Assembly: GCF_000341285.1 (NCBI RefSeq)
Contig: NW_005178444.1
Location: forward strand, 62,001-126,000
Direction: 5' to 3'
From: Galdieria sulphuraria
Lineage: Eukaryota; Rhodophyta; Bangiophyceae; Galdieriales; Galdieriaceae
DNA: 64,000 nt
Positions 32,615-45,543 of this stretch are shown piece by piece (within the stretch, counting starts at the first letter, position 1; each line of letters begins with the position of its first letter). Both the position numbers and the translations under genes were made by a program. Under the pieces are notes generated by a model that worked only from the letters and a program-made list of their open reading frames with translations, ran no database searches and was not told the origin of the DNA.

Positions 32615-35600
32615 ATGGAGATACCAACCAACCAAGAAACAAGTTCCGAGTCAAGTTCCGTGAAAGAACAACGTGCGAAACAAACACAGGAGAATGCCAA
32701 AAAAGAACAAAAACCAAAAAGTAGGTTGCTTCAAGTTGTAGAGAGTATCGAAACTAACCTTTTCTGTTATTAGCTTCCGTGATGACAAGCCATCTACCTA
32801 ATACTTCAAGTCAGCCGCAAAACGCGGAAGGAGCCGCTTCTATGAGAAGAATTCCTTTTCCTATACCCCCCATGATGTATGGAGCTTATGGGCATCCTTC
32901 TAATCAACCCGCTTTGGCGCCTTACACTGCTCCGGATGGTACACCGCTTGTGCCTCACTCCCTACCGCCACCCTACCAGGTATTGTAACCATTGTTCCAG
33001 TCTTTTGTTTTTACTCAACTGTTTTAGAGTATGGCAACAATATCTCCCGGTTCTCGTGTTATGCCGAGTAACATCAATATGGAGTCGGAAGGATCTTATC
33101 CACCTCATCTTTATGGATCCAGTGCACAGTTAAATCCTTTAACAATGTACCCTCCTTATATTCATTCAAGTGAACCTGTTTCAGGAATTCCTATGTATCT
33201 GAATTCACCTTTTCCATCATTTGATCCAACTGGACGTGCACCTTTTATGAAACCCACAGACTTCCCATTATCTTCCAAAGTAAGAATACTTTTCCTATGA
33301 AGAAATAGTAACTGAATGTTTGGAATATAGTTGGATAACAGACGTTCTGGTGACTCAGAAAACAACTCGGACAAAGATAACCCAAAGACAGCGAGTGGTA
33401 GTGCTCAATCCATGGCAATGGTTGGTAGTTCCTATCCAAGTTCTTCTGAAATGTCTTCTCCTTTAGAGCATTCTGATACTAGACAGCTTGCAATGTCTCG
33501 TCATCCAACCTTTTCATTGCCACCACCTTATTCAGGCTTTACTATGTATGACCCAAATCGTAGTTCTTCTCAAACCCCAATAGCATATACAGGTAGTGAT
33601 AAGCAATGGAAGGACGCCAGTCAAACAGAACAAAATGCATCTTCAAGTATGAATCCTATGAAAGCGGATAATCAAGAACAAGCGTCTCGGTCAACTACTA
33701 TATCTCCACCTAAAACAGGAGCATTAAACGCAGAGAATCCATCACTCAGTCCTTCGGATGAGAAGACCAACAAAGAAACCTCACCATCTTCACAATCTGC
33801 ACCATCATCCAACCGAAAATTAAAAGTAGAAGATGCTTTGGCGTATTTAGAACAAGTTAAAACTCAGTTCAATGATCAACCACACGTATACAACAAATTT
33901 CTTGATATTATGAAAGATTTCAAGTCCCAAGCTATTGATACCAATGGAGTTATGGCCAGAGTCTCCGAACTCTTTCGTGGTCATCCCAACCTTATTTTAG
34001 GATTCAATGCTTTTCTTCCTCCTGGGTGTAAGATTGAAGTTCCCGAAGCGCAGGTAACCGAAAATTATTATGTCTCTTCTTCTAACAAGGTATGAAGTAT
34101 TGGAGGAATATGGTTCCTTTTCTGACCTTGTATATAGGCTTATTCGGAACCTTTACTTTCTACACCCTATGGATATGGACAATCAGAAAGTTACTATTCA
34201 ACTTATCGACCTTCACCTTCAAGCATGACTTATTCACGTATGCCAATAGCTTATTCTGAAAACAAAGCATTGGAACCAACACCATCGTTACAGAAACCGA
34301 ATGCCATGACCGATGAAGAAGCCAAGCAATGGAGCCAAGCATCAGCTGGAATGTCCAATGCAACATTGTCATCAGCCGTTGCAAACAAACCAGTGGAGTT
34401 GGATCAAGCCATTCATTACGTGAAAAAGATTAAACAACGATTTGCTATGCAACCACAAGTATATCGTCAGTTTCTAGATATACTGCATAGTTATCAAAAG
34501 GAGCAAAAGAGCATCAAGCAAGTATACGAACAAGTAGCCACTCTTTTTCAACACCATGTAGATCTTTTAGAAGAGTTCACCAACTTCTTACCTGAATCTG
34601 CTAGCCAAGCAAAAGCATCCAAATCTTTTGCCACCAGTCAGGACAAGTCAATTCATCCTTCTTCAGGTAACGCCAATCAACGTAGCCAACCTTATTTTGT
34701 CGTATCCGATGAAGAAATGCATCCGAGGAAAGTATCCAGTCAGGAATGGAAAGCATCATCGAAACAACCCAAGAGGGAAGAAAAGAGAAAAGAAGCCAAG
34801 AAAAGACAGTCCACTACAACAGACAAAGCTCACGAATCGCAAGTTTCGCGTGCTTCTTTATTAACCAAGAATAGTATGATTCTATTCGAACAAATTCGCA
34901 AGGAGTTGGGACCTGAGCAGAAATATATCTATTCGGAGTTTATCAAATGTCTTTCGTTATTTTCGCAAGGAATTATATCACGTGCCGAATTGCTCATGTT
35001 GTGTCAAGAATTATTTGCTGAAAAACCTGCTTTATATGAAGCCTTTCAAACTTTCTTACAATCCAGTTCAGCTGGTCCTGGTGCAGTTGAAGAAGCTATG
35101 AGTATTTTACAAAGTTCTCAATGGAGAAAAGAATATCAACAGAAGAAAAGTGGCAGAAATGCTTCTGTAGAAGGTTTTGATGCCACCAAAAGTTGGAGTT
35201 ATAAACCATTATCAGAAATTGCATTGGAAAGCGAAGAAACTTGTACCGTTTCATATCGTAAATTACCTGATAACTTTCCTCGTCCTTCATGTTCTGGTCG
35301 AGGTCCTTTAGAAAATGCAGTATTGAATGATTCTTGGGTTTCATTACCTACTGGAAGTGAAGACTTTTCATTTAAGCATATGAGAAAGAACCAATATGAA
35401 GACAATCTCTTTCGTTGTGAAGATGACCGATACGAATTGGATATGGTGATTGAAACCAATGCCGCAACAATAGCCAAGTTGGAGCCTATTGCTGCAGCTG
35501 TACAACAAATGACTTTAGAACAGAGGTCTCGTTATGCATTGGCGGAAGGTATTTTGAGTCCCATTCATTTGAAAGCTATTGAGCGCATCTATGGAGAACA

Positions 35601-37240
35601 TGGACCAAGTGTTGTAGAGCAAGTGAAACAAAGTCCTTCAGTTACTGTTGGCATTGTATTATCTCGTTTAAAACAGAAAGATGTGGAATGGAGAAGAACT
35701 CGTTTAGAGATGAACAAAATGTGGAGAGAAACGGTGGAAAAGAATTATTACAAGTCACTTGATCATCGTTCATTCTACTTTAAGCAGACGGATCGCAAAG
35801 CACTCAATTCCAAGTCATTAGTTGCTCAAGTAAATCATGATTCATTGCCTGCTTATCAAATCGTGGATTCTTTTCGTCATGAATGGGCACCCAATGGAGG
35901 ATTATGGACATCTCGTGGTTTGGAATGTCCGTTTGAGAATAGTCGAGAACAATCCACTCCTTGTATGGGCGAATTGTGTAAGGAGGATATGGAACAAGTA
36001 TTGGATATTGTTATGTTTTCATTGAATGTGGAATGTGGAGAAGGAAAAGAAGCCAATTTGCTTTATTATTTGTTTTCTCATTTTATGCTTTGTTTCTTTC
36101 GATTATCGGATTCGATGGATTTGTCCTGTCCTAATGATGTATTGAGTGAAGACGTTACTCCTATTTTAGGTTTTCATTGGCAACTTGTTGGACGACGATG
36201 GATTCCGTGTTGTAGTTGTGAAGAAGAAGGACCATTTTCTTCCAGTCATCTTTTGATGGAACAAGATGACGCATCTTTATTTTTCCAAGGCAACGTATTT
36301 TATGGCGACGAGTCTTTGTATATTTTATTTCGTCTATTTCATCTTTTATATAATCGATTGGCAGCAGCACAACAAATGGCACAATCACAAGCACAACAAG
36401 CCAGAGAAAGAGCTTCTATCCATAATCATAATGCTACTGCTGGTGGTGTTCCAATGGGTACTCATTCCGTGATACTTAATCACGATACAACCTCTTCTCA
36501 AACTTTTAATCGGTATAATATTCACTATTCCATCATCACTCATAAACTTATACTAATTTTGTAGGATACAATCCAATGCGTTTGATTCGGGTGCTCCTGT
36601 TGCAACTGCAGGGACTACAGCTGAACAATTGTTTGAAGAATATTTATCTTCATTGAAGAGTTTATTGGATGGTTCATTAGAAACTTCCAAATATGAAGAC
36701 CGTTGTAGAAGTTTATTGGGTACCAACAGCTACATACTTTTTACTATGGACAAGTTGATTGCTCGTTTGATTAAACAAATACAAACCGTATTTCATCCCA
36801 ATGGAGGAAATGCCAACGTTTGGTTATACACTTATTATCATTTACTTGGTATGCATAGTCGAGAAGGCATCCATGAATGGCTTTATTATCACATGATTTG
36901 GAACAAAGTGATAACTGAAAAGAATGCTGTGTCGAATATCTATCGAATGGCACATTTACCTAATTCTGTGTTGGGCAGTAAACGAAATGGTGGTGTTTTA
37001 CAATGCAGCGTAGTTGTGACAAATGAAAAGAATGGTAAAAGTACTGTTCATGAACAAACAAAGAAAATAGATCCGTATTGGTATATCTATGCAACTCAAT
37101 CATGCTCAAAACAACGTGGATCGATCAAAAAAATGATAGAAAAACAATGCAAAAAAGGCATATTATCCTCATCTGGGGTGGAAGAACATCCCATCATTTT
37201 TACATATCAACAAGGACGAATGTGTTATTTTTCTCATTAA
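32615..37240 (+). CDS. SIN3: SIN3 transcriptional corepressor scaffold
   Basis: Six exons: 32615-32720, 32774-32979, 33028-33279, 33331-34089, 34138-36512, 36565-37240; about 1457 aa. It scaffolds histone deacetylase complexes. Order: Pro/Ser/Tyr-rich N-terminus; PAH1 ([20 protein letters not shown] to [19 protein letters not shown]); PAH2 ([20 protein letters not shown] to [15 protein letters not shown]); PAH3 ([20 protein letters not shown]); the HDAC-interacting domain ([21 protein letters not shown]-like segment, [32 protein letters not shown]); and the SIN3 C-terminal domain ([15 protein letters not shown]). All key parts are present. The 3' end lies 16 bp from the convergent DUF760 gene. 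The start is the first ATG giving an in-phase exon 1. Confidence 0.95.
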
Positions 37241-37256
37241 GGACCCAAAGGATAAA

Positions 37257-38605
37257 CTAATTGCTCAACATCTTTTGAATATTTTGTTGTACTTCTGCTT
37301 CTCTCAAAAAGTACCCAGTAACCAGTAACCAAAATAGCATTTGAGAAAGTTCACTTGTACTTGTCTCTACAACAGACATGGGATTCTGTGCAATCGATGT
37401 TTGCATAGTGACTGCACGGATGATTCGTTTCATAGCATCTATTACTTCATCTCCCATATCTCTAGTCAAAGACTCCAATTGGTCTTGTTCCATAGTTCGA
37501 ATATAACTCAACAATTGACTACCCGATGCATTCTTATATTTTGTTAATTCCTTCTCCAACAGAATAACTTGAGATCGTAACTCTTGTACGTACTCCGAAG
37601 CATCCATTTCTGTAGTGCTTCCATCCACATTTTGAAAGGTCACTTTGCCTTGTACCGACGGCTTTTGTCCTTCCAACAAATGTCGCTTATCATCCACAGT
37701 CTCCAAACTTTTAGTAAGACTATAACGATATTGAGCATTTCGTAACATATATCCTGTCATCAAACAAGACTCCATAAGTTGCATCAATTGCATACCAACA
37801 GTACGAATACTCGTTTGAAATAAACCTGGAGGCAAAGAACCCAACAATTGAACCAAATTCAGTTTAATAGCATTTTGTACCTAAACTGTGTCATTCGGTT
37901 TCATTATAAACCATATAATAAACTTACGTCTTTTGGTGTTTTTCTCATAAACCTAGCAACCAACTCACTAGGTGGTACCTGTTGAATGAACTCGAGCAAT
38001 TCATTCTGTTTCTCCTTGTCATAAGCTGTCAACGCTGATGAAATATCCAAATTTTCGGTAGATAACGAAGCATTTCTTCCCAACCCTGGTAAAGGAAATC
38101 CTTCTTGACTTTTTCTTGAGTTGTCTTCCTTGTCTCCTCCTGAAAGGGAAGAACGAAAGGGTGACCAATTACCAAAGATAGAAAAAGGAAATCCCCCACC
38201 CTGATTATTATTATTCTTTTGGTCATTGTTGGAGTTGTCTTCGTCGTCGTCCTATAGAGAGAAAATAATGAGTTGCCTATGACGTTCGTGACCGAAAACC
38301 CTTTTCTTTGTCCAACCCACCTTGTTAGAGAAAGTAGTTTTATGAGATGCTCTCCATAAGAATGTAAACGAATGGTCTAATGGTTTCCGAAAAGGTGAAA
38401 GACAGGGAACCCATTGTCCTTGAGGTAGCCTGACAAGTGACTTGCCACGAAACCAACAACCATTTGTGGGTGTTCTACAGTTTGTCAAGCAACAACTTGG
38501 CAGTTTTCTATGGAGAAAGTAGTTTGGATAAACTTGTGTTGGGTTTTGGAAGGCGGCAACTTGCATCACAAAACAGGAAGTCTCTCTCATCTTCAATTCA
38601 TCCAT
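37257..38605 (-). CDS. DUF760 family plastid protein
   Basis: Exons 38605-38321, 38251-37928 and 37880-37257 give about 410 aa. The N-terminal ~95 residues are basic and Cys/Ser-rich, like a transit peptide. An acidic/Asn-rich stretch (DDDEDNSNNDQKNNNN) follows, then the DUF760-like repeats: LLEFIQQVPPSELVARFMRKTPKDVQNAIKLNLVQLLGSLPPGLFQ and the related second unit ending LLVTGYFLREAEVQQN. The paired QLL..GYxLR pattern (MTGYMLRNAQYR and VTGYFLREAEVQ) is the family mark. Plant members are plastid proteins of unclear function. Confidence 0.8.
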
Positions 38606-38720
38606 CAATGAATGGATAACATTTCTTCATCACTCTTTCGTAGCTATCTCATCTAAGAATCCTTTTTCTTCAAAGACTTTCAATAAATATATTTCTTCAT
38701 AAAGTTTCACAACAGTTGTC

Positions 38721-40829
<2,109 letters not shown>

Positions 40830-40958
40830 TTCTTCGTAACTCTATGTCCCTCAACCCCTAAGATAACAATCTTTCAACTGGCCACTTTTTCTTTGGGACT
40901 AGAAATGTCGTTTCCCCATTTCAAAGGGAATGAAGAGTATTTATTGGGAGTTTGACTA

Positions 40959-42185
40959 TCAGACACCTAATTCTCTTTGTCTCAAACAAGGTAACAACTG
41001 GGTAAACTGTTCTTCCAATAATCTACTACTTGCAACTCGAATATAACCATCGTTGGTTGTATACATAATACGACTCTTTCGTCCATCCATATCCATGGCA
41101 ACAACTTGATCACCTTCCATACAAGATGAAACGATTTGCCCCATGAAAGTTTCATCATCCTTGACTTGTCGTTGCTCACAACAACCTCTATCAAATAGAC
41201 ATTTACGCAAGTCAATGTAAGAAAACAAAACACCACGATAATGCGGTTCTTCATTTTCAATAATGTAATCTTCGTGAGGTCCAAACGCCAACATCATTCG
41301 CAAAGGATTGCTCAAAAGATCAACAAAAGTTATGGAACGAAAAAATGGCCAGCTAGCAACTAAAGGTTCCCCACAGCGACTATCCCAAAAGCAAACTTGT
41401 CCACTGGAGTCACCAGATATAAAAAGATTTTCATTTGCTTCACCAATTTTCACAGAAGTAATCCAATCTTCATGCCCATGATAGGATGTGTGACAATGCA
41501 GTTTGGACGCCTCAACATCCAAAACATGTAAGCTCGTGTTATCGGAAGTGGAATAGATCACTCTCTGCCCATCTAGGCGAGAATTTAACGAAAAAACCAT
41601 TCCAGAAAAACAGTTGAATGAGTTGTAACAAGAAAGAGAAAGGGAATCCCAACTAGATTCAGTTACACCACAAAATTTAGCCAAAATAAGGACGCCACTA
41701 CAACCTAACCAACACAAACGACCATACTGGGCAACATCAAAAGTATGAATATTACCAAACGAGCGTTCTGAAAACAAGACATCCCTGGCAGCAAATTCCT
41801 TCTTGACAGTAACACGAGACGCTATAGTTGCAGCAGAATCTTCACTAAACAGATCGCCCTTCCAGGAAACAAAATTAATACACTCATCGTTGTTGACAAT
41901 GAAACACACAACGTTTTCTGAAAGCACTTTTACACGCAAAATTTCTCCATCACAAACATTTGGAAGCAAACAAGACCTCCAACCACTCCCGAACCTTCCA
42001 AAAAAAAATAAACTAGCAGCCAAGTCAAAAAAAAAATATAAAATAACTTGAACAAAAAAGTACCATCCACCAGCAGTGCCGACAACAAACAAAGAACCGT
42101 CTGGAGAACTTGCAACAGCAGTACCTTTCTCTCCCAAGTAGCTTTCAAAAAGCAAATGGCTGCATTCGAGAACCTTTTTTGACAT
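40959..42185 (-). CDS. WD40-repeat protein, function unknown
   Basis: Exons 42185-42064 and 41994-40959 give about 385 aa. The 69-nt intron (gtactt..gaag) is a multiple of three and free of stops, so the unspliced frame reads through and would add a spurious Phe-rich hydrophobic insert (YFFVQVILYFFFDLAASLFFF). The clearest repeat is HGHEDWITSVKIGEANENLFISGDSSGQVCFWDSR; weaker blades include AVASSPDGSLFVVGTAG, VIYSTSDNTSLHVLDVE and YTTNDGYIRVAS. About six to seven blades could form one propeller. I cannot assign a family. DPH7-type proteins were considered, but their diagnostic motifs are not evident. Confidence 0.75.
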   Translation of the reverse strand: MSKKVLECSHLLFESYLGEKGTAVASSPDGSLFVVGTAGGWYFFVQVILYFFFDLAASLFFFGRFGSGWRSCLLPNVCDGEILRVKVLSENVVCFIVNNDECINFVSWKGDLFSEDSAATIASRVTVKKEFAARDVLFSERSFGNIHTFDVAQYGRLCWLGCSGVLILAKFCGVTESSWDSLSLSCYNSFNCFSGMVFSLNSRLDGQRVIYSTSDNTSLHVLDVEASKLHCHTSYHGHEDWITSVKIGEANENLFISGDSSGQVCFWDSRCGEPLVASWPFFRSITFVDLLSNPLRMMLAFGPHEDYIIENEEPHYRGVLFSYIDLRKCLFDRGCCEQRQVKDDETFMGQIVSSCMEGDQVVAMDMDGRKSRIMYTTNDGYIRVASSRLLEEQFTQLLPCLRQRELGV

Positions 42186-42882
42186 TATAGTACATTTTCA
42201 CTTACCAACTCCCAATCGTAAACGAACACCAACATTTAACATTCTAATGACTGAATGCAAAAGAAACACCTACATTGCTTTGTTTCTAATCTTTCGGTAA
42301 ATATTTCAGGTTCCTCATTATGCAAACGCTTTTAAATATTAACCCTACTAACCTAAACAAAAAAAATGTGCAAAAATAATAAGTAAAAATCACAAATTCC
42401 AGAACATCTCGTAATTTTAGCAAAACAACGTTCAAAATAAAATAACAAAATTAAAAAAATTATTTCTTTGATATTAAATTTCTTTTGTAGATATTAAACC
42501 ACTTAATACAAATTTTCCAAAAATGACTCAAAATTTTTATAAATAGCAACAAACTTTATTTGTTTAAAATGCGGTTGTTTAAGTTTTAAATATTTTTTTA
42601 AATTTTTTACAATAGCATAATATTTCTTTAGGTCTCTTCTTACATATATTTATTATCTTCAATGTTTTTGGAAGAGTATGTTTTTTTTTGCCATTCCTTG
42701 AACTTAGCAATTCTGCAATTTTTTATTTAATATGTTTTAAACACCTTTTAAATGTTTTTTACCATAACAGCATTTCTTTTGTATTTAAACAATTCGACTT
42801 TTCATACATAATGCAGAAATTCAAAGCCAGCCTTGTCTATATGGTTGGTTTTTTGTTTTGGCATTGTTGGTAGTTCATCGCA
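42186..42882. other. Very AT-rich divergent intergenic island
   Basis: 697 bp between the WD40 and AFG2 start codons. Composition drops sharply: line 42421-42480 has only 8 G/C in 60 and 42541-42600 has 11. Poly-A runs dominate the left side and poly-T the right. There is no conserved frame. It must contain two promoters; other roles are discussed in the findings. Confidence 0.6.
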
Positions 42883-45528
42883 ATGGACAAAGTCTTGGAA
42901 GTGATAGACTTGAGTTTATTGCTTGACAAAATCGCTATAAAAGGCGCACCCCCTGAAAGTATACAGCGTTTAGGAGTTGCTGTGTTATCGGCGAAATATA
43001 TGAAGGACTTTAATATTCGTCTAGGACAGCCGTTACGATTAACAAAGCTTCCGTCGATTGACTCAACTATTTCGAGTGTGGAGCAAGAGGAGAGCTTAAA
43101 TGTAGCTTTGGAGCGCGTGCACTTATTTGATGAGCCGAGTGATAGGAACATTTCTTGTGCCACATACCCGTCACCGCAATTCTTATTGTCGATAGCTTGG
43201 CCGTTGTCGTTTTTGCCTGATAATGTTATTGCTTTAGATTCTTTTAGTTGTTTCTTATTATTTATGACTGCATATCAGAAACAAGTGATCAAAGACACCA
43301 CATTAGAAGTAGCTCTGAGGGTGAAGAAAGAAATGGGTCGAAAAACTTTGTTACCTTCTACGCCTGTATCTGGGAAGAAAAAGCACAAATCACCCAAAGT
43401 GCAGCCGAATAAAGAAGAGAATATTTCTATTGGTGTATGTATGTCTCATGTTTACAGTGAAGAGGAACATGGTCGAATTGCTGCTACGGTGTTTTGTTGT
43501 ATTGCAGGGTTTGGTCCACCTAGTGTAGATGGCCAGTTGGAACCCGTGGATTCGGACCGTTTAGAAAAATGGTACGATGATGTACATTTTGAGTCATATA
43601 TAAGAAATATTGTTTCCAAGCGGTATATCGTACCTGGTTGTTGGATTTGTGTGAGTATGGAAGGTCGGGATCTTTATTTGGTTTGTCATCGCATCCTGCC
43701 TTTTGAGGATCGAAAATGGAATGAAGACAATGATAGAAATGCCGTTTGGAAAGTGGTGAAGAATACCCAAATAGAATGGTTACCACTTGTCCAAGCAGAT
43801 AACAAGCGTACAAAGTTGATAGCTTTGGGAGGTTTAGATGAACAGATGAACAAAATGAAATCATTTTTATCCAGTTGTTGTGAAAGTGAAGAATACAGAG
43901 AACAGTTGAGTCGTTTGGGCATTCGTCCTAGTCGAGGTATATTATTATACGGTCCACCGGGAACTGGCAAGTCGACATTGGCACAAGTAGTAGCGTCAAG
44001 CATGCAAGTCCGTTGCGTACGAACAGTGAGAGCGCCTTGGATAGTTTCAAGTACATTTGGAGAAACGGAATCCACCTTGATGGAAATATTTCAACAAGTT
44101 GGAGATCGAGTTCCATCGATTCTCATTATTGATGAAATAGATGCTTTAGGTGTTTCTCGAGATAGTCAGTTTGCAACGGAGGCAGAGCTCAGACTAACTG
44201 GTTCTTTGTTGAGGTGTATTGATCAGATGCCAAAGAGAATGGTATTGATTGGAACTACTCATCGTCTGGATGCTTTAGATGCTGCATTGAGAAGACCTGG
44301 ACGTTTAGATATGGAGTTGGAAGTTTCTGTTCCGAACAGTTGCCAACGTTGTTCCATTTTGCGTGAAATTATAAAAAGCAGCACATCTTTAAGAGATGAG
44401 AAAGGGATGACATGGCAAGTTGAGTTGACAGACGATGATTTGTTGGAAGTTGCCAACGATTTGCATGGCTATGTAGGAGCAGATATACTAGCATTATGGA
44501 GAGAGAGTTGTTACTTAGCATATAAACGATGGAAACAAGGCAAGGCTTTAGAATGTCGCGCTATATCTGTGCTGAAGGAAGATTTACAAGAAGCTCGTAA
44601 AGAAATATTTCCCAGTGCGATGAGAGAGATAGTGGTTGAAGTTGCTCAAGTTTGTTGGGACGACATTGGAGGTTATCATCAAGTGAAACAGCAGTTAAGG
44701 GAAGCAGTTGAATGGCCTAAGAAGTATGCTCATTATTTTCGACGTTTTGGTATTTCTCCTATAAAAGGCATCTTATTATATGGCCCTCCTGGTTGTAGTA
44801 AGACTTTGATGGCAAAAGCGTTGGCGAATGAAACCAATTGCCATTTTTTATCTGTCAAAGGCCCAGAATTATTTCAAAAGTGGGTTGGAGAGTCAGAAAA
44901 AGCAGTACGCAATTTATTTCGAAAAGCCAAGTCTGTTGCACCGTGTATTATATTTTTTGATGAAATCGATGCTTTAGCTTCACGTCGACAAGAAGAGCAA
45001 AATAGTTCACATGCAGAACAACGAGTATTGGCACAATTATTAACCGAAATGGATGGCATTGCTTCCAGTGGATTGATGAGTCGTGTTGATGAGGAGATGG
45101 AAGAGTCTTGGATATTTGTATTGGGTGCCACGAATCGACCTGATTTATTGGACCCGGCATTGATACGACCGGGTAGATTTGATAGACTTGTTTATGTTGG
45201 GCTACCTGATTCGGAGGCGAGGGAACAAATATTAAAGATTCATTGTCGTTCTATTCCATTGAACGACTCCTCCATGGATTGGAAAAGTTTAGTAGAGTTG
45301 ACTCAAGGCATGACGGGAGCAGAGTTGGCATCGCTTTGTCGAGAAGCCACCTTAAATGCTTTGAAACAGTTAGTTGATAGTCATTCAGAAATTTCTCAAC
45401 ATCCTCAAGTGGAGTATTATCATTTTGAAATAGCTTTACAACAAGTGAAACCGAGAACCAACAGTCATTTATTGACATTTTATGAAAGTTTTGCTCAACA
45501 TAGTGGTTATCATCACATTGTACAATGA
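42883..45528 (+). CDS. AFG2: AFG2/SPATA5-type tandem AAA+ ATPase
   Basis: Intronless, 881 aa. An N-terminal substrate domain (~300 residues) is followed by D1 (Walker A GPPGTGKSTLAQ, Walker B LIIDEIDALG, arginine-finger region RRPGRLDMELEV) and D2 (Walker A GPPGCSKTLMAKALANETN, Walker B IIFFDEIDALASRR, GATNRPDLLDPALIRPGRFDRLVYVGLPD). The Cys-Ser in the D2 P-loop (GPPGCSKT) is characteristic of the AFG2/SPATA5 branch rather than CDC48. AFG2 (Drg1) strips shuttling factors such as Rlp24 from cytoplasmic pre-60S ribosomes. All catalytic motifs are intact. The stop is 15 bp from the convergent repeat-protein stop. Confidence 0.92.
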   Translation: MDKVLEVIDLSLLLDKIAIKGAPPESIQRLGVAVLSAKYMKDFNIRLGQPLRLTKLPSIDSTISSVEQEESLNVALERVHLFDEPSDRNISCATYPSPQFLLSIAWPLSFLPDNVIALDSFSCFLLFMTAYQKQVIKDTTLEVALRVKKEMGRKTLLPSTPVSGKKKHKSPKVQPNKEENISIGVCMSHVYSEEEHGRIAATVFCCIAGFGPPSVDGQLEPVDSDRLEKWYDDVHFESYIRNIVSKRYIVPGCWICVSMEGRDLYLVCHRILPFEDRKWNEDNDRNAVWKVVKNTQIEWLPLVQADNKRTKLIALGGLDEQMNKMKSFLSSCCESEEYREQLSRLGIRPSRGILLYGPPGTGKSTLAQVVASSMQVRCVRTVRAPWIVSSTFGETESTLMEIFQQVGDRVPSILIIDEIDALGVSRDSQFATEAELRLTGSLLRCIDQMPKRMVLIGTTHRLDALDAALRRPGRLDMELEVSVPNSCQRCSILREIIKSSTSLRDEKGMTWQVELTDDDLLEVANDLHGYVGADILALWRESCYLAYKRWKQGKALECRAISVLKEDLQEARKEIFPSAMREIVVEVAQVCWDDIGGYHQVKQQLREAVEWPKKYAHYFRRFGISPIKGILLYGPPGCSKTLMAKALANETNCHFLSVKGPELFQKWVGESEKAVRNLFRKAKSVAPCIIFFDEIDALASRRQEEQNSSHAEQRVLAQLLTEMDGIASSGLMSRVDEEMEESWIFVLGATNRPDLLDPALIRPGRFDRLVYVGLPDSEAREQILKIHCRSIPLNDSSMDWKSLVELTQGMTGAELASLCREATLNALKQLVDSHSEISQHPQVEYYHFEIALQQVKPRTNSHLLTFYESFAQHSGYHHIVQ

Positions 45529-45543
45529 AAAGATGAAATTGTT

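Noticed and set aside
32329-32724. 131-codon plus frame with several Cys
   Set aside because: Overlaps SIN3 exon 1 in a different frame; cysteine spacing fits no zinc finger I recognise.
42688-42873. 61-codon plus frame upstream of AFG2
   Set aside because: Phe/Ile-rich chance frame within the AT-rich island; stops just before the AFG2 ATG.
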